Positions 18,371-27,887 of a stretch of DNA of 64,000 nt are shown here, piece after piece. Each line of letters opens with the position of its first letter. Within the stretch, counting starts at the first letter, position 1. The stretch comes from CBDCVD01 sp965224015 (lineage in GTDB: Bacteria > Pseudomonadota > Alphaproteobacteria > Rhizobiales > CBDCVD01): positions 2,852,001 through 2,916,000 of the forward strand of contig OZ245032.1 of NCBI GenBank assembly GCA_965224015.1. The letters are read 5' to 3'. The notes under the pieces were generated by a model. The model did no database searches. It had not been told where the DNA came from and saw only the letters and a list, made by a program, of their open reading frames with translations. The position numbers were made by a program, and so were the translations under genes.

Positions 18371-19758
18371 CGCGCGTCGCCAGACTGGGTTGGAGCGATC
18401 CTGTACCTTTTGCGTGCATGGGATTTGGCTTGCTCTGGTGCCTGGATATTAAAAGTATCCAGCAACCGGCTGGTCGCCGCCAGAATGCGATAATTGGCGA
18501 AGTAGTTCGAGAACTTGGCGATTTCAAGCAGCACCAAAGTATTATGGGCGGTGTCCTGGCTGTCCAGCAAGTCAAGCAGGGAGCGCTGCCCCACATCGAA
18601 TTGGGCCTGATACGAGGCCACCACCGACCTGGCTGTTCGATATTGGCTGCGCAATGTGTTGGTCAGGCGCGCCTCCTGCGTCTTGCGCGCCCAGGAAATG
18701 CGCACCGCCTCCTCCACCTCGCGATGAACATTGCGCAACACCATTCGCTGCTCGCTATCGCGATGGATTTGCTCTTCAATATTGGCTTTGTCTATACCCC
18801 CATTGAACAGGTTCCAGCGCAGCACAACACGCCCACGGAAATCCGTCGTGCGGCCCTCAATACCATCAAGATCACTGCCTGTTCTGGCCTGTCCCTCAAG
18901 CGAAATTTTCGGATAGTAGCGGCCCTTCGCCCGACGCACCAGCGCCGCCGCCGCATCAACATCGGCGCTGGCAAGTTTGATACGCGGGTTGTTATGCCGC
19001 GCTGTGGCTATGGCAGCTTCCAGTGTTTTCGGCAGATAGGGGGATACGGCCTTGGGAAAGCTTGTCTTGTTAACGGGAACGCCAACCAGTTTGAGAAAGT
19101 TGATCTTTGCCGTGGCGAGGTCCAACTCGGCTTGCCGCAAGCGGGCGCGCGCGGCGTGCAGACGTTCCTGTGCCTGTTGAGAATCGGCGGCTGTTAAGGC
19201 GCCTTCGCGGACCGCAGTTCGAATGCGCGACAGGGCTCGCCTGTGAAAACCGACGTTGCGTTTATTGGCCGCCGTGATTTTCTGTTGCAGCAGAATTTCA
19301 AAATACACCCTGGCAACTTGCAGGGCTATGAACTCTGTGCGTTCCAGCGCGCGAAATGACGCCGCGTCCACCCGCGCGGCCTGATGCTCAATCTCCCCGC
19401 GTCGATCATAACCATCGTACAAGGTCTGGGTAAGCGTTAAGTTGACTTCGTTTGGATAAAGCGTGTCGTCATCAGTGCTCGCGGCGCGCCGTGCTGGGCT
19501 GTCAAGGTGGCGCAAGCCGCTTGATGCCTCCAGATCAATGCGCGGAAAATACAACCCTTGCGCCTGCTGCAGTTCGAACGCGACGGCTTTCCTGTTTTCT
19601 ATGGCCTTGCCGATCTGAGGGTTTGACTCAACCGCAATGGCCAAGGCGTCGCGAAGCGAGATGGCCATCGCCTGTTCACTGGACAGAATAACCAGCCACA
19701 GGGTCGCAACCCATTTTACGGGTATCGCCGAGTTCAACTTACCGGTGTTTCTGGACAT
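18367..19758 (-). CDS. TolC-family outer membrane efflux/secretion protein
   Basis: The 463-residue product has an N-terminal signal-like hydrophobic stretch (about 15-32, ending EQAMA) and then the TolC pattern of two long coiled-coil repeats. Examples are LRDALAIAVESNPQIGKAIENRK and a repeated AIATARHNNPRIKLASADVDAAAALVRR. VNLTLTQTLYDGYDRRGEIEHQ is the usual outer-membrane strand motif. TolC proteins are the channel of type I secretion or RND efflux. No ABC or membrane-fusion gene is adjacent, so the partner is unknown. Its stop codon overlaps that of valS tail to tail. Confidence 0.87.
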   Translation of the reverse strand: MSRNTGKLNSAIPVKWVATLWLVILSSEQAMAISLRDALAIAVESNPQIGKAIENRKAVAFELQQAQGLYFPRIDLEASSGLRHLDSPARRAASTDDDTLYPNEVNLTLTQTLYDGYDRRGEIEHQAARVDAASFRALERTEFIALQVARVYFEILLQQKITAANKRNVGFHRRALSRIRTAVREGALTAADSQQAQERLHAARARLRQAELDLATAKINFLKLVGVPVNKTSFPKAVSPYLPKTLEAAIATARHNNPRIKLASADVDAAAALVRRAKGRYYPKISLEGQARTGSDLDGIEGRTTDFRGRVVLRWNLFNGGIDKANIEEQIHRDSEQRMVLRNVHREVEEAVRISWARKTQEARLTNTLRSQYRTARSVVASYQAQFDVGQRSLLDLLDSQDTAHNTLVLLEIAKFSNYFANYRILAATSRLLDTFNIQAPEQAKSHARKRYRIAPTQSGDAR

Positions 19759-20247
19759 GGGTTCACCTAAACTCTGGTACTTTAGCGGCTCTAGTCAGCC
19801 GACTAATGTACTTTACATAACCGGGTAATGGCCTGTCTGATTAAGTCTCAAACTTCAACCAATGGTTGTGTAGATACCCCAACGCCTCGCGGGCCGTGGG
19901 AGGCAACAGTTCCACGAAAAGTTTTGTATTATCGGCTTTCGCGCATGCCAGGACGTGATGGTTTCTGAGACCATCGACCACCGCCCTCATTCGCTTTATT
20001 TTTGATCCAACAGAAGTTGATAAAAACAATTATAAGTTGAATAAATGATCGGTATCACAGCCATTTTGACGAGTCAATATGTCATGCGGCAGGTAGCCAA
20101 AAGGCCTTAATATCGCAACGGAAAAGGGATATACCCTGTGGATTATTCAACAAAAATATGCATTCAGGGCGTGCCCAGCTTTGCCATATCCGACTGTTCC
20201 CGGCCGCCGATCACACTCGCCTGGTGCCAAAAGGTGCTAAAAGGCGC
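19759..20247. other. Gene-poor intergenic region
   Basis: About 490 bp between the TolC-like gene and the cspA terminator. A minus-strand frame of 62 codons (20029-19841) would need a TTG start and has no clear family match. The remainder is AT-richer than the flanks and may hold the TolC promoter near 19770-19820. I see no repeat of the A-E families here. Confidence 0.4.
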
Positions 20248-20283
20248 AAAAAAAGCCGCGCAGACACACCCTGCGCGGCTTTT
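20248..20283 (-). terminator. Rho-independent terminator of cspA
   Basis: On the minus strand a 13-bp perfect stem (AAAAGCCGCGCAG / CTGCGCGGCTTTT, 7-nt loop) is followed by a run of seven T. It lies about 40 bp beyond the cspA stop. Symmetric A/T tails could also stop rightward transcription. Confidence 0.9.
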
Positions 20284-20324
20284 CTCTTTGTAAGAACATT
20301 AGTGCGTGCAATATGCCCGCAGTG

Positions 20325-20534
20325 TTAGTCCGCCGTAACAATGTTGTCGGCAGCCGTACGCCCGTCGCGTCCGGCCACAACATCAAAAGAGACCTTCTGT
20401 CCCTCACTAAGAGAGTTCAGCCCTGCTTTCTCAACTGCAGAAATATGGACAAAGACGTCTTTCGATCCGTCCTCAGGTTCAATAAAACCAAATCCTTTAG
20501 TAGCGTTGAACCATTTTACAGTACCGTTTGCCAT
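20325..20534 (-). CDS. cspA: Cold-shock-domain protein
   Basis: The 69-residue protein MANGTVKWFNATKGFGFIEP has both RNA-binding motifs, KGFGFI (RNP1) and VFVHISAV (RNP2), and the normal CSP length. It binds single-stranded RNA and DNA and acts as an RNA chaperone. The ATG at 20534 is preceded by GGAGCAACC on the minus strand. A long AT-rich upstream stretch (20535-20690) suggests a 5' leader, as is usual for csp mRNAs. It has its own terminator. The paralogue type (cspA, cspC or other) cannot be told. Confidence 0.95.
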   Translation of the reverse strand: MANGTVKWFNATKGFGFIEPEDGSKDVFVHISAVEKAGLNSLSEGQKVSFDVVAGRDGRTAADNIVTAD

Positions 20535-20689
20535 GGTTGCTCCTTCACACATGGAAATTCAAGAAAATCCGAAACCAGGTTTCGAACATTTAACCGTTCA
20601 CAATGTCGAAGGGTAACTTTGGCTAACAATAAAATTGCTATCGAGTAATCACAAACCGACCGTGTAACGTGATATGGTCATAGAGTATT

Positions 20690-20930
20690 CCGCCTCCAAG
20701 ATCAAGCCAATTACGGGCAGCCGGTGCGGGTAAAAATGGGTATGTCTATTAACGGGCATCACCCTGCCCGCTCCTCCTCTTGGGCCGACAGGTCGATAAA
20801 TAGACGCTTCCAAATGCCTGGAAGGCGGGGTTGCTTTGAACAGTAGTATCGACGGCCAACGGGGTTGGGATTGGGGGCGGTCAGGCCTGCAAAACGCCGC
20901 CTGTTGCCTTGCAATCGATTCTATTCTAAT
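20690..20930. repeat. D-type repeat between cspA and mch
   Basis: GGCATCACCCTGCCCGCTCC and ACAGGTCGATAAATAGACGCTTCCA match the D motif at 25460-25515. The region otherwise holds no supported gene; short frames on the minus strand are built from repeat sequence. Confidence 0.45.
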
Positions 20931-21033
20931 ACCAGCGGTATGGGCTTTATAGACACGCTTTCTGGTGTACGGCCTTGATAACACACTTAACTTGACGCTA
21001 ATCCATGCGCCCTTGGCAGGGCCCCTTGGTATA
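20930..21033 (+). repeat. A-type miniature repeat upstream of mch
   Basis: A 104-bp unit from TACCAGCGGTATGGGCTTTA to GCCCCTTGGTATA, in the same orientation as the A copies at 24941 and 41473. It ends 45 bp before the mch start, so the mch promoter is likely to lie inside the repeat, beyond it, or in the short remaining gap. Confidence 0.75.
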
Positions 21034-21077
21034 AGGCAACAGACACAGAACGTCCACAGAACACGTAGGGCAAGGCG

Positions 21078-22130
21078 GTGATTAAAACCAACAGCGGCAA
21101 CTATTTTGAGGATTTTTCCCTTCATCAGACTATCGTACATGCCACGCCACGGACCGTTACAAGCGGCGATATGGTACTCTACACGGCGCTCTATGGCGGC
21201 CGGTTCGCCGTTCAATCGTCGCATCCGTTTGCCCGGGCAATCGGCTATGCGCACGCGCCTATCGACGACTGGCTTGTTTTTCACATGGTGTTTGGCAAGA
21301 CGGTTGCGGATGTTTCTCTCAACGCTGTTGCCAACCTGGGTTATGCCGAGGGGCAGTTTTTAAGGCCCGTCTATGCGGGCACAACATTGCGCGCGATCTC
21401 AAAAGTCATCGGCCTTAAGGAGAACACAAGCGGCAAGACCGGTGTTGTTTATGTGCGCACCACCGGGTTTGACGAAAATGATAATGTGGTTCTGTCCTAT
21501 GTGCGCTGGGTGATGGTGCGCAAGCGCGACCCAAAAAGCCCCGCCCCCACCCCCTTTGTTCCTGATCTTTTGCAGGAAGTTTCGTCCCAAGACCTTGGCG
21601 CCGCCTGCCCGCCCATAGACGTAAAGGCCTACGATTTTACCCTCGCCGGATCGCCCTACCGCTGGAGCGACTACCAGATAGGCGAGAAAATAGACCACGA
21701 AGACGGTGTCACCGTTGAGGAGGCCGAACACCAACTGGCAACGCGGGCCTTTCAAAACACCGCCAAGGTGCATTTCAACCAGTTTTCCGAGCGCCAGGGA
21801 CGCTTTGGCAGGCGTCTTATCTACGGTGGGCACGTGATCTCTCTAGCCCGGGCTTTATCGTTTAATGGTCTGGGTAATGCTTTTCACGTGGCGGCTATTA
21901 ACGCGGGCCGTCATGTGGCGCCCCTGTTTGCGGGCGATACAGTATTCGCCTGGAGCGAAATTATCGACCGGCAACCGCTGCCCGAGCGCGATGACATGGG
22001 GACCTTGCGCATACGCCTTGTGGCCACCAAGGATCTGCCCTGTGTTGATTTTCCGCACAAAGGAAACGACGAACGTTATGTCGATGGTGTTATTCTGGAT
22101 CTTGATATGTGGGTGCTGATGGTGCGCTGA
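21078..22130 (+). CDS. mch: Mesaconyl-CoA hydratase (beta-methylmalyl-CoA dehydratase)
   Basis: The 350-residue protein is a double hot-dog MaoC-type dehydratase. The opening IKTNSGNYFEDFSLHQTIVH, then TPRTVTSGDMVLYTALYGGR and KTVADVSLNAVANLGYAEGQ, closely follow the mesaconyl-CoA hydratase of the ethylmalonyl-CoA pathway as I know it. This enzyme hydrates mesaconyl-CoA to beta-methylmalyl-CoA. The pathway lets bacteria lacking isocitrate lyase grow on C2 and C1 compounds. The start is GTG at 21078, after AAGGCGG. Other pathway genes (ecm, ccr, mcd2) are not in the window. Confidence 0.9.
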   Translation: MIKTNSGNYFEDFSLHQTIVHATPRTVTSGDMVLYTALYGGRFAVQSSHPFARAIGYAHAPIDDWLVFHMVFGKTVADVSLNAVANLGYAEGQFLRPVYAGTTLRAISKVIGLKENTSGKTGVVYVRTTGFDENDNVVLSYVRWVMVRKRDPKSPAPTPFVPDLLQEVSSQDLGAACPPIDVKAYDFTLAGSPYRWSDYQIGEKIDHEDGVTVEEAEHQLATRAFQNTAKVHFNQFSERQGRFGRRLIYGGHVISLARALSFNGLGNAFHVAAINAGRHVAPLFAGDTVFAWSEIIDRQPLPERDDMGTLRIRLVATKDLPCVDFPHKGNDERYVDGVILDLDMWVLMVR

Positions 22131-22434
22131 CCGGGCCTCTCTATCAACGGGTATCAGCGACCTGCGCCCTCCCCGCCATCCTTAGAGCGGGCCAGGTCGT
22201 CAATACAATTCCCCAAGTGCCGGCGGTATTGATTGCCTTCCAACAGCGAAAATCATGTTTTCCATGGTCGCAGAATCCCCCAATATATCCCTTGCCCGTA
22301 ACCGGATCCTTATCAGGAATCGGGGCCAACAAGCAACGGTTTAAGACGAATTGTTACGTTTACCTTGCGCCGGAATTAACCCCTTAGCCGTATGATGTGC
22401 AGGATCGCCATTGTCAATATATGGATATCCGGGC
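22131..22434. other. Intergenic region with D-type motif
   Basis: TTAGAGCGGGCCAGGTCGTCAATAC (22184-22208) is a clear D-type motif. The rest shows no gene. The segment just before the next gene (22395-22434) lacks an obvious strong ribosome binding site. Confidence 0.4.
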
Positions 22435-22989
22435 ATGACCATTTTATTGCGCAGCGTCGCCTGCGCTGCCGTATTGCTGTCTGTGGCTTGCTATGCGCAA
22501 GCGCGCGCGCCGGGCGAGCCGGACGGTAAGATTGTAGCGCCCGTGACCAGGGAATTTCCTGCGCACGCGGACGAAAAAATCATCCTCAGGGTGCATGCAG
22601 ATAAGGAGCAATCGAAGTCGTATACGTTGGCCGACATCGAACGCCTGGGGATGGTGCAATTGGACGCCAAGACATTCTGGTCCGGTTATGACGGAGTGTA
22701 TCAGGGCGTGCTGCTCAGCCGCGTTCTTGCCGATAGTGGCCTTGAGGGGCAATCCGCTATTTTTGTTGAGGCGCTTGACAGATACTCAACCACAATTCCC
22801 GCGACCGATTGGAAGTCCTGGCCGGTGGTTCTGGTGACGCGAAGAAACAGCGTTCCCATGCCGGTCATCGACAAGGGGCCGCTGTGGATTATGTATCCCA
22901 TAAAACTCGATGAAAAACGCCTGTCAAACCAGACATATGTTCACCGATGGATCTGGCAGGTCAAAAGTATCCATCCTGACGCCCCGTAA
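22435..22989 (+). CDS. Exported protein with oxidoreductase molybdopterin-binding-like fold
   Basis: From ATG 22435 the protein is 184 residues with a signal peptide (MTILLRSVACAAVLLSVACYAQARA). The body resembles the small sulfite-oxidase/YuiH-like domain seen in many proteobacterial periplasmic proteins: SKSYTLADIERLGMVQLDA, a DGVYQGVLLSRVLADSGL segment and DKGPLWIMYPIKLDE. I see no cysteine placed to bind molybdenum, so it may not bind the cofactor. It precedes a histidine kinase by about 460 bp, an arrangement I associate with sensory roles, but this is inference. Confidence 0.65.
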   Translation: MTILLRSVACAAVLLSVACYAQARAPGEPDGKIVAPVTREFPAHADEKIILRVHADKEQSKSYTLADIERLGMVQLDAKTFWSGYDGVYQGVLLSRVLADSGLEGQSAIFVEALDRYSTTIPATDWKSWPVVLVTRRNSVPMPVIDKGPLWIMYPIKLDEKRLSNQTYVHRWIWQVKSIHPDAP

Positions 22990-23127
22990 GACGCCCATGT
23001 GCCAACCCGATCGGATGAACATGCATGGCGCTACGCTTGCCGATATTGCACACAGCAAAGGCATATCCAATCTATCGGTGAGGCGGGATGACGGACCCAA
23101 TGCCTGACTGTCCACTGAATAGCGCAA

Positions 23128-23400
23128 TACCAGCGGCATTGGCTTTGTAAACACGTCGACCGGTGTTGGGTACAGCGAAATGCACGCGCTAGCCATGAAC
23201 CACTGTCGAGGCCCCTTGGTATAATGCAGGCCCCAGGCGCGCCAAACAGATTTCATGAAAGCAAGAGGGTTAATGAGAACAGAAAGTCACCTTGGACAGG
23301 CCAGTCCGCTCCCCCCCGCCTTGGGCCATCTATGAAAGGATATCCAGGGGGTGATTGGGACGGGCAAGCGGGTAGGTAAATGCCCGTCAATAGAGAGGCC
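23128..23400. repeat. Divergent A repeat followed by D-type repeat
   Basis: 23128-23223 has A-type ends (TACCAGCGGCATTGGCTTTG ... CCCCTTGGTATA) but a diverged middle and is only 96 bp. A D-like segment (GGACAGGCCAGTCCGCTCCC ... GCCCGTCAATAGAGAGG) fills 23290-23400. Between them they occupy the space before the histidine kinase gene. Confidence 0.55.
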
Positions 23401-23447
23401 CAGCGCAGCCAAACTAAAAAGGGCCCCGAAATGAACAGGGGATTGTC

Positions 23448-24902
23448 ATGAAGTTTGTGAAGTTCTCTCCTGGACGCATTATGCCTCTGGCACTGATAGC
23501 CATTGCTATTTCGGTGCTGATAGGCGAGTTGGTGACGAACCGCCTGCACGCGATTGGCTCCAGTCTAAGCGCGGCACGGTATGCGCAATCGGTTCAAATC
23601 GCGCGGCTGCTGCAGGACTTTCATATTACGGTCTTTGCTCTGGATCGCTATCAGACAACCCCCGACGATATAACAAGGGCCCGCGTCCAGGACGAAATCA
23701 TTCTATTCACAGCCCGAATTCGCCACATCCTGACCGAGGAATTGAACAGATCCGACGTTAAGCGTCAGGAGTTGCTGCCTGCCAACGAGATTACCAATAC
23801 GCTTTTGCAAATCTTTACGTCAAATTCGTCTATCAATCTGGCTGAGCTGAAGCCCCTTATAGAACAGTTCAAAATGCAGGAAGGGGTACTCAATCGCGCG
23901 CGTAATCAGACAGAGCAATCCGCCATTGAGACGATCGCCCAGGAAATTGACCATCTGGAAAATCTCGCCATTGTCGCTAAATTCATTGTTCCTTCCCTCC
24001 TGTTTTTGTTTGCAACAACGATATTCCTTCTGTTGCGTCAACGCAGCATAACGCAGTATCTTGATGGACAGCTTATCGACAAAATCAGTGACCTGGAGAC
24101 CAGCAACGCAAGGCTCGTCGATGTTAATGCGGCGCTGACCACGGCAAAGCGGGAAGCGGAAAAAGCATCGGCCGCCAAGACAGCCTTCTTTGCCCATGTG
24201 AGCCATGAATTGCGCACCCCTCTTAATGCCATTATCGGCTTTTCCGATCTTGTGCAAAACGAACGCGAAGGGGAAATTGCCAACAAAAACTATGTCGACT
24301 ATGCTCGCCTGATTTTTCGCAGTGGAACCCATCTCCTGAACATGATCAACGATATTATCGATATTACACGCATTGAAGCGGGCCATTTCAAGGTGACCAT
24401 GGAACCCAACAGCCTTGCCGCGATCGCTGATGATACGCTTTCCATGCTTGAGCACAAGCGTCGGGAGAAGAACATTACCATCGGAGTTTCCATTAAGCCG
24501 GAAGCCGATGCGATATTGTGTGATCACCGCGCCATGATTCAGGTCCTGGTCAATATCATTGGCAACGCCATTAATTATACGCCAGAGGGAGGGGAAATCT
24601 GGGTCAAGGCTGAGCGCGAGCGCGACGTCACGAAGATCGATATTCAGGATACGGGGCCAGGGATTCCGGAACATCTGCGCGAGAAAATATTCCGCCCCTT
24701 TGAGCGTTTGCAGCAAGATGGTGATTCGACTATCGAGGGGTTCGGTTTGGGCCTGCCGATCGCAAAATCACTGGCGGAGCATCAGGGCGGAGAGCTACGT
24801 CTGGCGCCCACGTCCAAGGGTAGCTTGTTCATTGTTCGCATAAAAGCGTTTTCTGCGCGCGCCGCCGACGCCGACGACACCGCTGACCAACGTGCTGCAT
24901 AA
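23448..24902 (+). CDS. Membrane sensor histidine kinase
   Basis: 484 residues: a membrane helix at about 10-26, a periplasmic helical sensor region (about 27-178), a second helix (about 180-200), a coiled-coil linker, then HisKA with FFAHVSHELRTPLNAIIGF (phospho-acceptor His about 252) and HATPase_c with the N box NIIGNAINYTPEGG, G1 DIQDTGPGIPE and G2 GFGLGLPIAKSLAEHQGG. There is no receiver or PAS domain and no response regulator nearby, so it is an orphan. The signal it senses is unknown. The ATG at 23448 is preceded by a weak GGGGA. Confidence 0.9.
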   Translation: MKFVKFSPGRIMPLALIAIAISVLIGELVTNRLHAIGSSLSAARYAQSVQIARLLQDFHITVFALDRYQTTPDDITRARVQDEIILFTARIRHILTEELNRSDVKRQELLPANEITNTLLQIFTSNSSINLAELKPLIEQFKMQEGVLNRARNQTEQSAIETIAQEIDHLENLAIVAKFIVPSLLFLFATTIFLLLRQRSITQYLDGQLIDKISDLETSNARLVDVNAALTTAKREAEKASAAKTAFFAHVSHELRTPLNAIIGFSDLVQNEREGEIANKNYVDYARLIFRSGTHLLNMINDIIDITRIEAGHFKVTMEPNSLAAIADDTLSMLEHKRREKNITIGVSIKPEADAILCDHRAMIQVLVNIIGNAINYTPEGGEIWVKAERERDVTKIDIQDTGPGIPEHLREKIFRPFERLQQDGDSTIEGFGLGLPIAKSLAEHQGGELRLAPTSKGSLFIVRIKAFSARAADADDTADQRAA

Positions 24903-24940
24903 AGCGTGGGAAAAAGGTCCTTGCCCAGAACCGGGGTTAA

Positions 24941-25043
24941 TACCAGCGGTATTGGCTTTATAGACACGCTGACTGGTGTACTGCCTTGATAACACACCTC
25001 TTTGACGCTAAGCCATGAGTCATTGTTAAAGACCCCTGGTATA
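24941..25043 (+). repeat. A-type miniature repeat, 103 bp
   Basis: A clean unit from TACCAGCGGTATTGGCTTTA to CCCCTGGTATA. Its sequence is nearly the same as the copy at 41473-41575 that interrupts the RHS gene. It follows the histidine kinase stop by about 40 bp. Confidence 0.8.
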
Positions 25044-25663
25044 AAATAGGAGGATGCCGGCAAATCGCCTTAAGGTTGCAGTACGGGCCGGCCGGGAACG
25101 TCGTGATACGAGGAGGCCACTCTATCCGCCCCCGGCCAGACCTGCCCCACGGACCCAGGAGATGCGGCGGACCTGAGCAATTCCGCAGGGTTTTCCTATA
25201 GGCAAGGTCCTACAACACTTGTCCTATATGTTCTGTATAGGTGAGATTATATATTTTTACTTGCAATGTCACAATAATATTTGCATGTTGTTAACCATTT
25301 ATTTGTCAGTATTATGAATTGTTAAGGTTAATTTTTGTCCGTTTTTCGGTAGGCGTTCTTCTGGTGGCCTGCAGGAGCGGCAAATAGTATTGCCCATATC
25401 GCCTGAACAACAAGATCGCGAAACAAGCATAGGTAGTGCTTGCGCCGCTCTATTAACCGGCATCACCCGCCCGCTCCCCTTTAGAACGTGTCAGGTCGTC
25501 AATAGACGGTTCCATTTGTAGAGAATTTGCCGTCCGTCGACCTCTATTCCCGTGTCTCTAAATGGCACAGAAATTCGCACCGTGTCCTAATTATATGTTC
25601 ACCATGTTATGGCAGGTTCGTTTGTAGCGAGTCTGTGCGCATCGGCATGGACACTGACGCTTT
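25044..25663. other. AT-rich intergenic region with a D-type repeat
   Basis: About 620 bp without a convincing gene. A 40-codon frame (25054-25176) has an AGG only a few bases from its ATG and no family match. From 25230 to 25345 the sequence is unusually AT-rich (TTGTTAACCATTTATTTGTC) and could hold promoters. A D-type repeat (CCCGCCCGCTCCC ... AGGTCGTCAATAGACGGTTCCA) lies at 25465-25517. Confidence 0.4.
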
Positions 25664-27085
25664 GTGCGGTGGGCAACTGAGGCGTGTTTCAGTCTTGAGT
25701 TACTTTGTAGCGTCATTGCCCATCGCATTTTATTCTTGAATAAGTTGGTCGTGTTTGTGTTTGGTTTAACTGGACTGAGTGACATTTTGCAGGAGCGGGT
25801 CGGGCGCGGCACGAGGCTGTTGCGTGAGGGTCGTCACCTTCAGGCAAGCTCACGTGACGCTGATGTTCTGTGCTCGGTTCTGATCAATAACCGGGACTCC
25901 AACGCCATGATGGGCATTGCCAGCAGCGTCATAGAAACCTACAGATCGCTCAATGCGGACGGGCAACGGCAGTTTTTCCGTATGCTGCACGAGCGCTATA
26001 ACGCGGACGAATCGGCAATTGCCGGATGCGCCAGCACCTATATTCAGGACCGCACTCCCGGAGCGCGATCGGATCTTCTGCGTGTTGCCGAGCCGCCGCG
26101 CCAGGAGCTGTTCCGCCGCCTGGCCGAGGCCGAAAACGGCGCCGCCAACCTTGTCAACATGCGTCGCGATCTGCTGACCCGTGTCAGGGACAAGCAGGTC
26201 ATCAAATCAGTCGACAAGGATTTGTCGCAGCAGATCGAACGTTTGTTTCATAACCAGGTCTTAACTCTACATCCGCTCGACGCGCGGGCGTCTTCGCATA
26301 TGCTGGCACTGATCGCAGCCAGCGGTGCGGCGGGGACCAGCGACATTCACAATCTCTATCGCCGCCTCGAACATCCGCATTTGCGCCATTTTGTCTGCCT
26401 GCATCCGCAGTTTCCAAGCGAACCCCTGGTGTTTATGGAAGTGCTGTTATGCGCCGATGTTCCCCATACACGCATAGATACTAACGAACTGGACAGATTT
26501 GGGGATCAGCCGAGAGCGCGGGTCGAGACATTGCCCGTCGCCGTTTTACAAACGATCCGAACCTGCAAACAGGGTCTACACGGATTGTTGATCAGCCGTC
26601 ACTTGGTCAATGATTTGATTGTGGCGCTGACGGGCACGCTTGCGCACCTGGAAACCTTTATCTCACTGTCTGCAATGCCCGAGTTTTGCCGCTGGCTGCA
26701 GGCCATGGAACAAATGGGGGATCACATGGCAAAACACGCCGGCCGGGTTGTTACCAGACCTGGATGGCAAAAGAGCGACGCGGCGGTTGAGTTGGGCAAG
26801 GTCGTGTTGCGATCGCTGGCGGCGCGGTACTTTCTTCAAGCCAAGACGGCCTCTCAGCAACCCCTTGATTCTCAGGCACGCTTCCACCTTGCCAACGGGG
26901 CGCAACTGCAGCACATCCTGTGGCAGGCCGATAACCGACAGCGGGCACAGGCGCAGTCGTTCGGCATGATGGCCGCTTATGCCTACAACCCGGCAAACAT
27001 AGCGGTTAACCGCCAGGGTTTCCTCCAATACGGTCAAATCAATGTCTCAGAGAGCGTGCGCCGCTTGCTTGTTACGGTTCACTAG
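25664..27085 (+). CDS. mlyCD: Malonyl-CoA decarboxylase
   Basis: The frame encodes up to 473 residues. Family homology begins near residue 36 (LSDILQERVGRGTRLLREG), so the true start is probably GTG at 25751 or nearby, not 25664. The helical N-terminal domain is followed by the catalytic domain with CKQGLHGLLISRHLVNDLI, ETFISLSAMPEFCRWLQ (the serine expected to be catalytic) and ARFHLANGAQLQHI (the catalytic histidine), and QSFGMMAAYAYNP near the end. It decarboxylates malonyl-CoA to acetyl-CoA. No malonyl-CoA synthetase or malonate transporter is adjacent. The match to the typical motifs is good but not perfect (SLSAMPEF for the usual TLSPIPGF). Confidence 0.82.
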   Translation: MRWATEACFSLELLCSVIAHRILFLNKLVVFVFGLTGLSDILQERVGRGTRLLREGRHLQASSRDADVLCSVLINNRDSNAMMGIASSVIETYRSLNADGQRQFFRMLHERYNADESAIAGCASTYIQDRTPGARSDLLRVAEPPRQELFRRLAEAENGAANLVNMRRDLLTRVRDKQVIKSVDKDLSQQIERLFHNQVLTLHPLDARASSHMLALIAASGAAGTSDIHNLYRRLEHPHLRHFVCLHPQFPSEPLVFMEVLLCADVPHTRIDTNELDRFGDQPRARVETLPVAVLQTIRTCKQGLHGLLISRHLVNDLIVALTGTLAHLETFISLSAMPEFCRWLQAMEQMGDHMAKHAGRVVTRPGWQKSDAAVELGKVVLRSLAARYFLQAKTASQQPLDSQARFHLANGAQLQHILWQADNRQRAQAQSFGMMAAYAYNPANIAVNRQGFLQYGQINVSESVRRLLVTVH

Positions 27086-27245
27086 ATATAAGCTTTCAAT
27101 AGATTGTTCTCAAGGCGGCAGGTCTGAAGTCAGGGTTATTGCGGCCATTGCCGCCAGCAAGGCCATATCAGGCCATTCATCTGATCATTGCTTTTTTTCG
27201 GCGGCTCCCGCGCCGCTTTCAGCTTGTCGGCTGGACAGCGCAGCA
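27086..27245. repeat. E-type repeat copy
   Basis: TTGTTCTCAAGGCGGCAGGTCTGAAGTCAGGGTTATTGCGGCCATTGCCGCCAGCAAGGCC and GGCCATTCATCTGATCATTGC (27171-27191) are the reverse complement of the right half of the E repeat at 14364-14560. The perfect inner palindrome is missing here. It starts within a few bases of the mlyCD stop. Confidence 0.65.
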
Positions 27246-27662
27246 AAAATTTGTTAATCTAGCGGCTCGTCATAAAACCGCGAGGAATCGCGGCGCCCGG
27301 CGGGCTTCCGTAGCGCGTAAGGTGGGAAATGCCGATGCGGCGAAAAACGCCCCAAACGCTTGCGCGTTTCGTCGGACCATATATCCTGTCAACGTATTGA
27401 TGGTTATCGCTGGAAACGCCTATTGACGACCGGTCATAGCGCTTTCCTTGCCCAACGGCTCCGTGCCGGTTGCCAGCTGTGCTTTTTAAAAGGCTTGCGC
27501 GCAAGCTGCTCGCCTGCCTTTGTTTGCTAACCTCACGGCTAGGCGAAAACGTCGGGGACAAAGGGAAAAACAGGGGTCAATTGAGGTCAATGCAACGGAT
27601 AATTGGCGGTTTGGCCCCATGGATATGACAACGCAATACAACGGAACACAATTGGAGACAAC
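27246..27662. other. Intergenic region upstream of rpsU
   Basis: About 415 bp. The first part has an inverted segment CCGCGAGGAATCGCGG and a degenerate coding-like run that I cannot assign. The last 60 bp should hold the rpsU promoter. No A-D repeat is visible. Confidence 0.3.
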
Positions 27663-27887
27663 GTGCAGGTATTAGTCCGCGATAATAATGTCGATCAGGC
27701 ATTGAAAGTGCTGAAGAAGAAAATGCAGCGGGAAGGAATTTTCCGCGAGATGAAATTGCGCAATTTTTACGAAAAGCCATCTGAAAAGCGTGCGCGGGAA
27801 AAGGCTGAGGCCGTGCGCCGCGCGCGAAAATTAGCGCGCAAACGCGCCCAGCGTGAGGGCCTTTTACCGGGTAAGGGTAGCCGCTAG
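27663..27887 (+). CDS. rpsU: 30S ribosomal protein S21
   Basis: 74 residues starting at GTG (27663): MQVLVRDNNVDQALKVLKKK, then the basic tail ARKLARKRAQREGLLPGKGS. This is the S21 pattern and length for alphaproteobacteria. An ATG-less longer frame upstream has no homology. The TAG stop is the first three bases of a C-type repeat (CTAGAGCGTGTCAGG), showing how close the element inserted without harming the gene. Confidence 0.95.
   Translation: MQVLVRDNNVDQALKVLKKKMQREGIFREMKLRNFYEKPSEKRAREKAEAVRRARKLARKRAQREGLLPGKGSR

Noticed and set aside
19841..20029. 62-codon minus-strand frame
   Set aside because: It needs a TTG start, has no ribosome site and no family I can recognise.
25054..25176. 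40-codon Arg/Pro-rich frame after the A repeat
   Set aside because: The purine-rich AGG is too close to the ATG, and the composition is what GC-rich non-coding DNA gives.
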